This document shows positions 1 to 10,539 of a DNA stretch of 64,000 nucleotides, in pieces. The stretch lies in assembly GCF_002575655.3 (NCBI RefSeq), contig NC_053035.3:503532601-503596600 (forward strand), in the 5' to 3' direction. The notes beneath the pieces are model-generated. The model was not told the DNA's origin, searched no databases, and saw only the letters and a list, made by a program, of their open reading frames with translations. How positions within the stretch are numbered: position 1 is the first letter of the stretch; each line of letters starts with the position of its first letter. Source of the DNA: Aegilops tauschii subsp. strangulata. Its lineage: Eukaryota > Streptophyta > Magnoliopsida > Poales > Poaceae. The translations under genes and the position numbers were made by a program.

Positions 1-507
1 ATAGACATGAGTTGTCATTTCACGAACGGGATCACATCATTAGAGAATGATGTGATGGACAAGACCCATCCGTTAGCTTAGCACTATGATCGTTTAGTTT
101 ATTGCTATTGCTTTCTTCATGACTTATACATGTTCCAATGACTATGCGATTATGCAACTCCCGAATACCGGAGGAACACTTAGTGTGCTATCAAACATCA
201 CAACGTAACTGGGTGATTATAAAGATGCTCTACAGGTGTCTCCGATGGTGTTTGTTGAGTTGGCATAGATCGAGATTAGGATTTTTCACTCCGAATGTCG
301 GAGAGGTATCTCTGGGCCCTCTCGGTAATGCACATCACTATAAACCTTGCAAGCAATGTGACTAATGAGTTAGTTGTGGGATGATGCATTACGGAACGAG
401 TAAAGAGACTTGTCGGTAACGAGATTGAACTAGGTATGAGGATACCGACGATCGAATCTCAGGCAAGGAACATACCGATGACAAAGGGAACAACGTATGT
501 TGTTATG
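1..507 (+). mobile_element. Angela/BARE-type Copia LTR, first part (outer, interrupted)
   Basis: This stretch aligns by eye, base for base with few changes, to the plus-strand Angela-type LTR at 47,977-49,688 (the part from about 48,175 to 48,680). The LTR start lies outside the window. It breaks at 507 with the pentamer TTATG, and the same LTR resumes at 7821 after a second TTATG, so the two parts are one LTR split by the element at 508-7815. No protein is encoded; the 75-codon reading frame here lies inside LTR sequence. Confidence 0.85.
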
Positions 508-2057
508 TGCTACCTCTTGAGCATGCGTTGGTTTTCCCTTGAAGAGGAAAGGGTGATGCAACAAAGTAGCGTAAGTATTTCCCTCAGTTTTTGAGAACCA
601 AGGTATCAATCCAGTAGGAGACTACACTCAAATCCCTCGTACCTGCACAAAAAAATAAGAACCTTGCAACCAACGCGATAAAGGGGTTGTCAATCTCTTC
701 ACGACCACTTGCAAAAGTGTGATATGATAGAGATAATAAGATAAATATTTTTGGTATTTTCATGATATAGATTGGAAAGTAAAGATTGCAAAATAAAATA
801 GATCGGAAACTTATATGATGGAAAATAGACCCGGGGGCCATAGGTTTCACTAGTGGCTTCTCTCAAGATAGCATAAGTATTACGGTGGGTGAACAAATTA
901 CTGTCGAGCAATTGATAGAAAAGTGCATAGTTATGAGAATATCTAGGCATGATCATGTATATAGGCATCACGTCCGCGACAAGTAGACCAAAACGATTCT
1001 GCATCTACTACTATTACTCCACACATCGACCGCTATCCAGCATGCATCTAGAGTATTAAGTTCATAAGAACAGAGTAACGCATTAAGCAAGATGACATGA
1101 TGTAGAGGGATAAACTCAAGCAATATGGTATAAACCCCATCTTTTTATCCTTGATGGCAACAATACAATACGTGCCTTGCTGCCCCTGCTGTCACTGGGA
1201 AAGGACACCGCAAGATTGAACCCAAAGCTAAGCACTTATCCTATTGCAAGAAAGATCAATCTAGTAGGCCAAACCAAACTGATAATTCGAAGGGACTTGC
1301 AAAGATAACAAATCATACATAAAATAATTCAGAGGAGATTCAAATATTGTTCATAGATAATCTTGATCATAAACCCACAATTCATCGGATCTCGACAAAC
1401 ACACCGCAAAACGAATTACATCAAATAGATCTCCAAGAAGATGAAGGAGAACTTTGTATTGAGATCCAAAGAGAGAGAGAAGGCCATCTAGCTAATATCT
1501 ATGGACCCGAAGGTCTGAGGTAAACTACACACACATCATCGGAGAGGCTATGGTGTTGATGTAGAAGCCCTCCATGATCGATTCCCCCTCCGGCGGAGCG
1601 TCAGAAAAGGCCCCAAGATGGGATCTCACGGGTACAGAAGGTTGCGGCGGTGGAAATAGGGTTTCATGGTGCTCTCGGATATTTTGGGGTATATGAGTAT
1701 ATATAGGCGAAAGAAGTCGGTCAGGGGAGCCACGAGGGGCCCACGAGGGTGGGGGGCGCGCCTCCCTGCCTCGTGGCTGCCTCGTTTCTTTCTTGACGTC
1801 CACTCCAAGTCTCCTGGATTGCATTTGTTCCAAAAATCGACTCTCCCGAAGGTTTCATCCGTTTGGATTCCGTTTGATATTCCTTTTCTGCGAAACACTG
1901 AAATAGGCAAAAAACAACAATTTGGACTGGGCCTCCGGTTAGTAGGTTAGTCCCAAAAATAATATAAAAGTTTATAATAAAGCCCATTAAACATCCAAAA
2001 CAGATAATATAATAGCATGGAACAATCAAAAATTATAGATACGTCGGAGACGTATCA
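508..2057 (-). repeat. 3' LTR of the element at 508-7815
   Basis: This is a direct copy of 6266-7815. It reads TGCTACC at its left end, where the sister copy reads TGATACC, and ends in CGTATCA. The inner flank read on the minus strand, ending at 2058, is purine-rich (AAGCTTGGGGATGCT) and sits where a polypurine tract is expected. The minus-strand frames overlapping 1525-2029 lie wholly inside the LTR and are not considered genes. Confidence 0.9.
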
Positions 2058-4684
2058 AGCATCCCCAAGCTTAATTCCTGCTCGTCCTCGAGTAGGTAAA
2101 TGATAAAAACAGAATTTTTGATGTGGAATGCTACCTAGCATAATTCTCAATGCAATTTTCTTTATTGTGGCAATGAATGTTCAGATCCGAAAGATTCAAG
2201 ACAAAAGTTCAATATTGACATAAGAATAATAATACTTCAAGCATACTAATAAAGCAATCATGTCTTCTCAAAATAACATGGCCAAAGAAAGTTATCCCTA
2301 CAAAATCATATAGTCTGGCTATGCTCTATCTTCATCACACAAAATATTTAAATCATGCACAACCCCGGTTTTAGCCTAGGGATTGCCATGCAACGGATGC
2401 ACTAGAGCTATGAGTGTATGAAAGCTCAAAAAGAAACTAAGTGGGTGTGCATCCAACTTGCTTGCTCACGAAGACCTAGGGAAATTTGAGGAAGCCCATC
2501 ATTGGAATATACAAGCCAAGTTCTATAATGAAAAATTCCCACTAGTATATGAAAGTGACAAAATAAGAGATTCTCTATCATGAAGATCATGATGCTACTT
2601 TGAAGCACAAGTGTGGTAAAAGGATAGTAACATTGTCCCTTCTCTCTTTTTCTCTCATTTTTTTCTCTTTTTTGTGGGCTTCTTTGGCCTCTTCTTTTTT
2701 TGGGTTTCTTTGGCCTCTTTTATTTTTATTAAGTCCAGAGACTCATCCCAACTTGTGAGGGAATCATAGCTTCCATCATCCTTTCCTCACTGGGACAATG
2801 CTCTAATAATGAAGATCATCACACTTTTATTTACTTACAACTCAAGAATTACAACTCAATACTTAGAACAAAATATGACTCTATGTGAATGCCTCTGGCG
2901 GTGTACCGGGATATGCAATGAATCAAGAGTGACATGTATGAAAAATTATAAAGGTGGCTTTGCCACAAATACGATGTCAACTACATGATCATGCTAAGCA
3001 ATATGACAATGATGGAGCGTGTCATAATAAACGGAATGGTGGAAAGTTGCATGGCAATATATCTCGGAATGGCTATGGAAATGCCATAATAGGTAGGTAT
3101 GGTGGCTGTTTTGAGGAAGGTATATGGTGGGTGTATGATACCGGCGAAAGGTGTGCGGTATTAGAGAGGCTAGCAATGGTGGAAGGGTGAGAGTGCGTAT
3201 AATCCATGGACTCAACATTAGTCATAAAGAACTCACATACTTATTGCAAAAATTTACAAGTCATCAAAAACAAAGTACTAACGCATGGTCCTAGGGGAAG
3301 GGTTGGTAGGAGTTAACCATCGCGCGATCCCGACCTCCACACATAAGGAAGACAATCAATAAATAAATCATGCTCCAACTTCATCACATAACGGTTCACC
3401 ATACGTGCATGCTACGGGAATAACAAACTTTAACACAAGTATTCCTCAAATTCACAACTACTCAATTAGCATGACTCTAATATCACCATCCTCATATCTC
3501 AAAACAATCATCAAGAATCAAACTTCTCATAGTATTCAATGCACTTTATATGATAGTTTTTATTATACCTATCTTGGATGTTCATTATATTAGGACTAAA
3601 ATTTTAACCAAAGCAAATTACCATGCTGTTCTAAAAGACTCTCAAAATAATATAAGTGAAGCATGAGAGATCAATAATTTCTATAAAATAAAACCACCAC
3701 CATGCTCTAAAAGATATAAGTGAAGCACTAGAGCAAAATTATCTCTCAAAAGTTATAAGTGAAGCACATAGAGTATTCTAATAAATTCCGATTCATGTGT
3801 GTCTCTCCAAAAGGTGTGTACAGCAAGGATGATTGTGGCAAGCTAGAAAGCAAAGACTCAAATCATACAAGACGCTCCAAGCAAAACACATATCATGTGG
3901 TGAATAAAAATATAGCATCAAGTAAAGTTACCGATGGACGAAGACGAAAGAGGGGATGCCTTCCGGGGCATCCCCAAGCTTAGGCTTTTGGTTGTCCTTT
4001 AAGTTTACCTTGGGGTGCCTTGGGCATACCAAAGCTTGGGCTCTTGCCACTCTTTATTCCATAATCCATCAAATCTTTACCCAAAACTTGAAAACCTCAC
4101 AACACAAAACTTAACAGAAAATCTCATGAGCTCCGTTAGCGAAATAAAACAAACCACCACTTTAAGGTACTGTAATGAACTCATTATTTATTTATATAGG
4201 TGTTAAAACTACTGTATTCCAACTTCTCTATGGTTCATACCCCCCGATACTAGCCATAGATTCATCAAAATAAGCAAACAACACACGAAAAACAGAATCT
4301 GTCAAAAACAGAATAGTCTGTAGCAATCTGTATCAAACGCAAACTTCTGTAACTCAAAAACTTCTACCAAAATAGGAAGACCTAGATAATTTGTTTATTA
4401 ATATTCTGCAAAAAGAATCAACTGAAAAGCACGTTTCTGTGATTTATGAAACTAATCTCGTGCGTGCAAAAGTTTCTGTTTTTCAGCAATATCAAATTAA
4501 CTATCACCCAAGAAGATCCTATAGGTTTTACTTGGCACAAACACTAATTAAAACATAAAACCACATCTAACCAGAGGCTAGATGAATTATATATTCGACA
4601 ACAGAAATTAAATATATTGGGTTGTCTCCCAACAAGCGCTTTTCTTTAAAGCCTTTTAGCTAGGCATTGAGATTTCAATGATGC
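2058..4684 (-). other. Non-coding 3' interior of the non-autonomous element
   Basis: This is the downstream half of the element between its ORF and the 3' LTR. It is AT-rich, with a pyrimidine run at about 2636-2732 and short repeats around GCATCCCCAAGCTT (2058-2072, 3968-3981, and again inside the ORF region near 5268). No open frame longer than about 78 codons and no retroelement motif was seen. It appears to be non-coding filler belonging to the element. Confidence 0.7.
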
Positions 4685-6019
4685 TCACATGAAAGACAAG
4701 AATTGAAGCACAAAGAGAGCATCATAAAACACGTGACAAACACATCTAAGTATAACATACTTCCTATGCATAGGCATCTTATTGGCAAACAAATTATCAA
4801 CGCAAGCAAAAACTAGCATATGCAAGGAAGCGGAAAGAAACAATAGCAATCTCAACATAACGAGAGGTAATTTAGTAACATGAAAATTTCTACAACCATA
4901 TTTTCCTCTCTCATAATAATTACATGTAGGATCATAAGCAAATTCAACAATATAGCTATCACAAAACATATTCTTAATACGATCCACATGTATGCAAAGT
5001 TGACACTCTTCCAAAATAGTGGGATTAACATTAACTAAAGTCATGACCTCTCCAAACCCACTTTTATCAAAAACTTCATAAGATTGAACATTCTCCAAAT
5101 ATGTGGGATCTAAAGTTGACACTCTTCCAAACCCACTTTCAATATTATTGCAAACATTATTATCAATCTCATATTCATCATGGGGCTTAAATAAATTTTC
5201 AAGATCATAAGAAGAATCACCCCAATCATGATCATTGCAACAAGTAGTGGACATAGCAAAACTAGCATCCCCAAGCTTAGGGTTTTGCATATTATTAGCA
5301 CAATTGACATCAATCAAATTTATAATATCACCATCGCAATCATGCTTTTGATTCAAGGAACTATCAAGTATGGGTGCAATAGCAATAATCTCATGTTTAA
5401 CATAAGGAACTATAGCAAATTCATCTCCATAAATATTGGCATCATGGCCATAAGAATAGCAAGCATCATGTTCATCAAGGGTTATTTCAGTCAAATAATC
5501 GGAATCATAATTATCTATAGATTCGTGCATATCATTATTTTCTCTCTCAATAAATTCCTTAACATAGGCATTATGAGCATAGTTTTCATAGCAATATTTA
5601 AGCATGTCGGAATTTTCAGATTTGTGGAAAGTAATATCATACTTTTCAATCAAATAAGCAATTTCATGAGCACCCTTAAAAACGACAAATTCTTCAATTC
5701 ATTCGATGTCATAGTAACTATAAACACCCTTTCCATAAGAAGATAAGATTTCATTATCATTAAACTCACATAGGTAGGGAATGTGTTTTTTAGGGTTCTT
5801 AGAGCAACAAGTAAAATCATAAATTTCACAAAGATTCCAAGCATAGCATAGCAAACTATTTATTTGATACTATAAGAGCTTCCCCTTTTCAGACAAACGA
5901 TGACGCACAAATTGAGCATGCTCATCTAAAGATTTTCCATCAACTAGGCTAGTTGGGGTTTCAGCACGAGAGCACAAGGATCGAAGATGATCCAAGTAGA
6001 GCACTTTAAGTGGATCCAT
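4685..6019 (-). pseudogene. Private ORF of the non-autonomous LTR element, two internal stops
   Basis: One minus-strand frame runs from an ATG at 6019 (MDPLKVLYL...) to a stop at 4685, about 445 codons, interrupted by TAG at 5872-5870 and TGA at 5701-5699. The last uninterrupted piece (5653-4685) has 322 residues. The product is acidic and rich in Asp, Asn, Tyr and Cys in its middle, with repeated SGFG-x-V and TLD/TLV segments. The last quarter holds a hydrophobic stretch (LPLVMLRLLLFLSASLHMLV) that could be a membrane segment. It occupies the place of gag, about 250 bp after the 5' LTR, and reads in the sense direction of the element. No zinc knuckle or capsid-like motif is visible. I do not recognise the family and assign no function; an element-specific accessory protein is one possibility. 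Confidence 0.6.
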
Positions 6020-6236
6020 ATCAATAGATTTTTGGCAAGCAAAGATGCAAGCAAATAGAAAGCACATGGAAACACAAACAAAAAACATACGGGAAGAAGG
6101 CGAAGAAAAAGGCAAAGGTTTTTGAAAATCGTTTAGAAGTGGGGGAGAGGAAAACGAGAGGCAAATGGCAAATAATGTAATGCGAGGGATAAGAGTTTGT
6201 GATGGGTACTTGGTATGTCTTGACTTGTGCGTAGAC

Positions 6237-6254
6237 TCCCCGGCAATGGCGCCA
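6237..6254 (-). other. Primer binding site, tRNA-Asp type
   Basis: On the minus strand this reads TGGCGCCATTGCCGGGGA. It matches the complement of the 3' end of plant tRNA-Asp (ends GGCAACGGCGCCA) at all but one base. It lies 11 nt inside the 5' LTR edge at 6266, a slightly wide gap, and fixes the strand of the element. Confidence 0.8.
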
Positions 6255-6265
6255 GAAATCCTTCT

Positions 6266-7815
6266 TGATACCTCTTGAGCATGCGTCCATTTTCCCTTGA
6301 AGAGGAAAGGGTGATGCAGCAAAGTAGCGTAAGTATTTCCCTCAGTTTTTGAGAACCAAGGTATCAATCCAGTAGGAGACTACACTCAAATCCCTCGTAC
6401 CTGCACAAACAAATAAGAGCCTTGCAACCAACGCGATAAAGGGGTTGTCAATCCCTTCACGGCCACTTGCAAAAGTGAGATCTGATAGAGATAATAAGAT
6501 AAATATTTTTGGTATTTTTATGATATAGATTGGAAAGTAAAGATTGCAAAATAAAATAGATCGGAAACTTATATGATGGAAAATAGACCCGGGGGCCATA
6601 GATTTCACTAGTGGCTTCTCTCAAGATAGCATAAGTATTACGGTGGGTGAACAAATTACTGTCGAGCAATTGGTAGAAAAGTGCATAGTTATGAGAATAT
6701 CTAGGCATGATCATGTATATAGGCATCACATCCGCGACAAGTAGACCAAAACGATTCTGCATCTACTACAATTACTCCACACATCGACCGCTATCCAGCA
6801 TGCATCTAGAGTATTAAGTTCATAAGAAAGAGTAACGCATTAAGCAAGATGACATGATGTAGAGGGATAAACTCAAGCAACATGATATAAAGCCCATCTT
6901 TTTATCCTCGATGGCAACAATACAATACGAGCCTTGTTGCCCCTGCTGTCACTGGGAAAGGACACCGCAAGATTGAACCCAAAGCTAAGCACTTCTCCTA
7001 TTGCAAGACAGATCAATCTAGTAGGCCAAACCAAACTGATAATTCGAAGGGACTTGCAAAGATAACAAATCATACATAAAAGAATTCAGAGGAGATTCAA
7101 ATATTGTTCATAGATAATCTTGATCAAAAACCCACAATTCATCGGATCTCGACAAACACACCGCAAAACGAATTACATCGAATAGATCTCCAAGAAGATG
7201 AAGGAGAACTTTGTATTGAGATCCAAAGAGAGAGAAGAAGCCATCTAGCTAATAACTATGGGCCCGAAGGTCTGAGGTAAACTACTCACACATCATCGGA
7301 GAGGCTATGGTGTTGATGTAGAAGCCCTCCATGATCGATTCCCACTCCGGCGGAGCGCCGGTAAAGGCCCCAAGATGGGATCTCACGGGTACAGAAGGTT
7401 GCGGCCGTGAAATAGGGTTTCATGGTGCTCTCGGATGTTTTCGGGGTATATGAGTATATATAGGAAAAAAGAAGTCGATCAGGGGAGCCACGAGGGGCCC
7501 ACGAGGGTGGGGGGCGCGCCTCCCTGCCTCGTGGCCGCCTCTTTTCTTTCTTGACGTCAACTCCAAGTCTCCTGGATTGCGTTTGTTCCAAAAGTGACTC
7601 TCCCGAAGGTTTCATTCCGTTTGGATTCCGTTTGATATTCCTTTTCTGCGAAACACTGAAATAGGCAAAAAACAGCAATTTGGACTGGGCCTCCGGTTAG
7701 TAGGTTAGTCCCAAAAATAATATAAAAGTGTATAATAAAGCCCATTAAACATCCAAAACAGATAATATAATAGCATGGAACAATAAAAAATTATAGATAC
7801 GTTGGAGAAGTATCA
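6266..7815 (-). repeat. 5' LTR of the element at 508-7815, with TATA box
   Basis: Same length as its partner at 508-2057. A TATA-like run (TATATATAC on the minus strand, about 7454-7464) lies inside and is a plausible promoter for the element transcript. Changes from the sister LTR are scattered point differences and single-base gaps, as expected from independent ageing after insertion. Confidence 0.9.
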
Positions 7816-8812
7816 TTATGCGATTTCACCGATAAAGATCTTCGTAGAATATGTAGGAGCCAATATGAGCATCCAGGTTCCCTATTGGTTATTGACCGGA
7901 GATGTGTCTCGGCCATGGGTACATAGTTTTCGAACCCGTAGGGTTCGCACGCTTACCGTTCAATGACGATTTGTATTATGAGTTTATGTGATTTGATGAC
8001 CGAAGGTTGTTCGGAGTCCCGGATGAGATCACGGACATGACGAGGAGTCTGGAAATGGCCGAGACATAAAGATTGATATATTGGACCATGTTATTCGAAC
8101 ACCGAAAATGTTCCGGATAGTTTCGGGTAAAACCAGAGTGCCGGAGGGGTTACCGGAACCCCCCGGGGGAACTAATGGGCCACCATGGGCCTTGTTGGAG
8201 AGAGAGGAGGGCAGCCAGGGCAGGCCGCATGCCCCCCCTTGCAGTCCAGGGAAGGGGGGGGGGGCGCCCCCCTTTCCTACTCCCTCTCCCTTTCCTTCCT
8301 TCCCCCTCTTTCCCTTGTGATGGAATCCTACTAGGACTAGTAGTCCTAATAGGACCCCCCTCCTTGGGTGCGCCCCCTAGGGCCGGCCGGCCTCCCCCTC
8401 CCTCCTTTATATACGTGGGGAGGGGGCACCCTAGAACACACAAGTTGATCTTTTAGCCGTGTGCGGTGCCCCCTCCACAGTTACACACCTCGGTCATATC
8501 GCCGTAGTGCTTAGGCTAAGCCCTGCGGCGGTAACTTCATCATCACCGTCGCCACGCTGTTGTGCTGACAGAACTCTCCCTCGGCCTCAACTGGATCAAG
8601 AGTACGAGGGACGTCATCGAGCTGAACGTGTGCTGAACACGGAGGTGCCGTACGTTCGGTGCTAGGATCGGTCGGATCGTGAAGACGTATGACTACATTA
8701 ATCGCGTTGATAAAATGCTTCCGCTTTTGGTCTACGAGGGTACGTGGACACACTCTCCCCGCTCGTTGCTATGCTTCTCCTAGATAGATCTTGCGTGATC
8801 GTAGGATTTTTT
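7816..8812 (+). mobile_element. Angela-type Copia LTR, second part, truncated
   Basis: This continues the outer LTR after the second TTATG and matches the second half of the LTR at 47,977-49,688 up to the T-run near 8806-8812. The last 20-30 bp of the LTR, the primer site and all internal sequence are absent. A TATA box (TTTATATA, 8406-8413) is kept in the position seen in the other copy (49,264-49,271). The remnant ends about 95 bp before the B3 ORF and points towards it. Confidence 0.85.
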
Positions 8813-8965
8813 TTGTCTATTGGGCAAGTCCACATATCAGTGCCATTTGCCTAACAGCAAGTGTCATTGATAAGTGGCATTTGCCCAAAGAGTTTGTGCA
8901 CTGATCAGTGGCATTTGCTCTTGGGCAAATGTCTCTGATCAGTGCCATTTTGCAAAGAATTTGTG
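8813..8965 (+). repeat. Short imperfect repeats around GGCATTTGCC
   Basis: Three to four imperfect copies of a unit containing TTTGTGCACTGATCAGTGGCA and its inverted partner GGGCAAATG lie between the truncated LTR and the B3 coding region. The B3 reading frame opens inside this repeat, so its first 25-30 codons are probably repeat sequence. Origin unknown; a MITE remnant is possible. Confidence 0.5.
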
Positions 8966-9552
8966 CACTAATACTTGTCATCTTACCTGACAAGATATTG
9001 AAGACTGACTGGGATGTGGCGGGAGGAGGAGCTCAGGTGGTGGCCGGAGCTGAGCGTGCCAAGGATTTCATCCCCACGAACAGGTGGCCCAGGACGGTGG
9101 ACCTGCCTGGCAGGATCGCCTTCATGAGCGTGCCTCGTTCAAGGGGACGATCTCCGAGGCAGAGCCACGAGGAGGGGGACAGGGAGCCGCTGCGCTTCTA
9201 CCAGCAGATCAAGGACAACGAGGACCTCGCCATGCTCGTCGTCCCTCACAAGTTCATGAAGGTGATGAACACCTGGCTGTTCATCAAGCGGCTCCCACGC
9301 GTGGTCAGGCTGTCGGTGAACAAGCGGTGCGTGTTCTGGGTGCAGGTCCAGAACTTCAAGGGGCACATGGTGCTTGGCCGGGGCTGGAACTACTTCTACC
9401 GCCGCCGCCGGATCGTCCCCGGCGACCTCGTCGTTGTGCGCATCTCAGGACTCGGACTGAAGGTTCAGATCTACAACCACGACTCCTCGATCATGTGCAG
9501 GTTTCGTTGCAGCAGGCACAATTGCGTTGGTAACATCGAGCAGGCTATGTAG
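8908..9552 (+). CDS. B3-domain protein (REM-like), N-terminus uncertain
   Basis: The 214-codon frame ends in a domain that fits the plant B3 DNA-binding fold, at about residues 106-195. It shows the FIKRLP strand, the VRLSVNKRCVFWVQV strand pair, then GRGWNYF and the PGDLVVVRI turn that matches the usual GW-x2-F and GDxxVF positions, and ends in KVQIYN. B3 proteins act in the nucleus as sequence-specific DNA-binding regulators. Residues 75-95 are basic and serine-rich. The annotated ATG lies in repeat sequence (8813-8965), and the next in-frame Met is residue 73, so the true start may be internal or in an upstream exon not seen here. GC content rises sharply from about 9000, unlike the flanks. 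No frameshift or stop interrupts the domain. A truncated LTR with a TATA box lies just upstream on the same strand, and a Stowaway MITE lies 160 bp downstream. It could be a live gene or an intact fragment. Confidence 0.65.
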   Translation: MAFALGQMSLISAILQRICALILVILPDKILKTDWDVAGGGAQVVAGAERAKDFIPTNRWPRTVDLPGRIAFMSVPRSRGRSPRQSHEEGDREPLRFYQQIKDNEDLAMLVVPHKFMKVMNTWLFIKRLPRVVRLSVNKRCVFWVQVQNFKGHMVLGRGWNYFYRRRRIVPGDLVVVRISGLGLKVQIYNHDSSIMCRFRCSRHNCVGNIEQAM

Positions 9553-9710
9553 TTAAGTTAAGTAAGGTGTTAGTGGAGAACTTTTATGGTGTGTGGCGAG
9601 ACTTGTGCTGGGAACTTGTTCATATTTTGGCCAGGAGCAGCACCCTGGCATGGAGCAGGGAAGGAGGATGCCCCTGTTGTTAATCTGGACTTATGCTATG
9701 TGGTTAAGTA

Positions 9711-9813
9711 CTCCCTCCGTTCGGAACTACTTGTCTCGGAAATGGATGCATCTAGAACTAAAATACGTCTAGATACATCCATTTTTGCGACAACTAATTC
9801 TGAACGGAGGGAG
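9711..9813. mobile_element. Stowaway MITE, 103 bp
   Basis: Terminal inverted repeats CTCCCTCCGTTC and GAACGGAGGGAG are flanked by TA at 9709-9710 and 9814-9815. The internal sequence is also nearly self-complementary (ATGGATGCATCTAGA against TCTAGATACATCCAT). It sits in the 3' flank of the B3 ORF and could form a hairpin in a read-through transcript. Confidence 0.9.
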
Positions 9814-9815
9814 TA

Positions 9816-10535
9816 GTTTGCTGTCATTTCCTTACTTGCTGTGTTTGATTTCATTTGGTTGCCTGCTATTGTGTTGTTGCTGTTATGCTGATCATGTGGT
9901 GGTAAGGCCACCACATTTCAATGGGGTGAGCAGAACATAAACGTTGTTTGCAATCAAACAGCTGAAGTTTGCATCTGCTCACACCCTAAGCACAAAAACG
10001 GCAACCAAACAGCAAGGGGGTGAATGCCTCTTCATGCGATGCAGGCAACCAAACAGGTTGCATCTGCTGCATATGAGGCTGCATTTCATCAATCAGGCTG
10101 GCTGGAGATGGACATACAATGCAACTACTATTGCAAACTGCAACCAAACACGTCCACAAAGTAGGCAAACCAGTCCATCAACGAAGCTATCATGCCTAAT
10201 GAGCAGGGCAGAGTTTTAAAAACTACTCCGTCCGAGTTTATATTTGTAAGACGGGCGAAAAATGGGAAGCTTGGCATGCAGTAATAAATATCATGGCGGG
10301 AGATTATAGGAACCACCCGGTGCATGCGTTTGCTTTTGTAATGGCATGCAGCCTTTATTAGAGCGAGTTTTGTGGCAGCTATAATTACAGGTGTTAATTA
10401 ATATAGAAAACAAAAAGAAACCGCACGCGATTACCGCTGAGAATTACCCGTACCGTATTTATTACCCATGAGACGAAGCCTTGGTTCTAGAGTTTTGTCA
10501 TTGTGCCCATTATACCGGGGCGGGGAGAGTATGAA
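9816..10535. other. Intergenic sequence, no gene seen
   Basis: This holds several copies of the short motif GCAACCAAACA(G/C) between about 9950 and 10,150 and a lone CTACTCCGTCCGAG end near 10,220 that resembles one end of a decayed MITE. Reading frames are short and overlap on both strands. Nothing else is supported. Confidence 0.5.
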
Positions 10536-10539
10536 CGAC

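Larger units (their letters stand above)
508..7815 (-). mobile_element. Non-autonomous LTR retrotransposon, complete, target duplication TTATG
   Basis: Two direct LTRs of 1,550 bp (508-2057 and 6266-7815) flank a 4.2-kb interior, and TTATG is duplicated at 503-507 and 7816-7820. Both LTRs run TG to CA. The tRNA-Asp-type primer site beside the right LTR puts the element on the minus strand, so the right LTR is the 5' LTR. No gag, protease, integrase, RT or RNase H motif was found inside. The only long reading frame is the broken ORF at 4685-6019. Such an element would need enzymes supplied by a related Gypsy-type element; that dependence is inferred. By eye the LTRs differ at roughly 50 sites or small gaps, about 3%, which suggests an insertion on the order of one million years old at commonly used grass rates. 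Confidence 0.9.

Noticed and set aside
5228..5746. 172-codon plus frame, Ile/Asn-rich
   Set aside because: It is the antisense shadow of the retroelement ORF on the minus strand.
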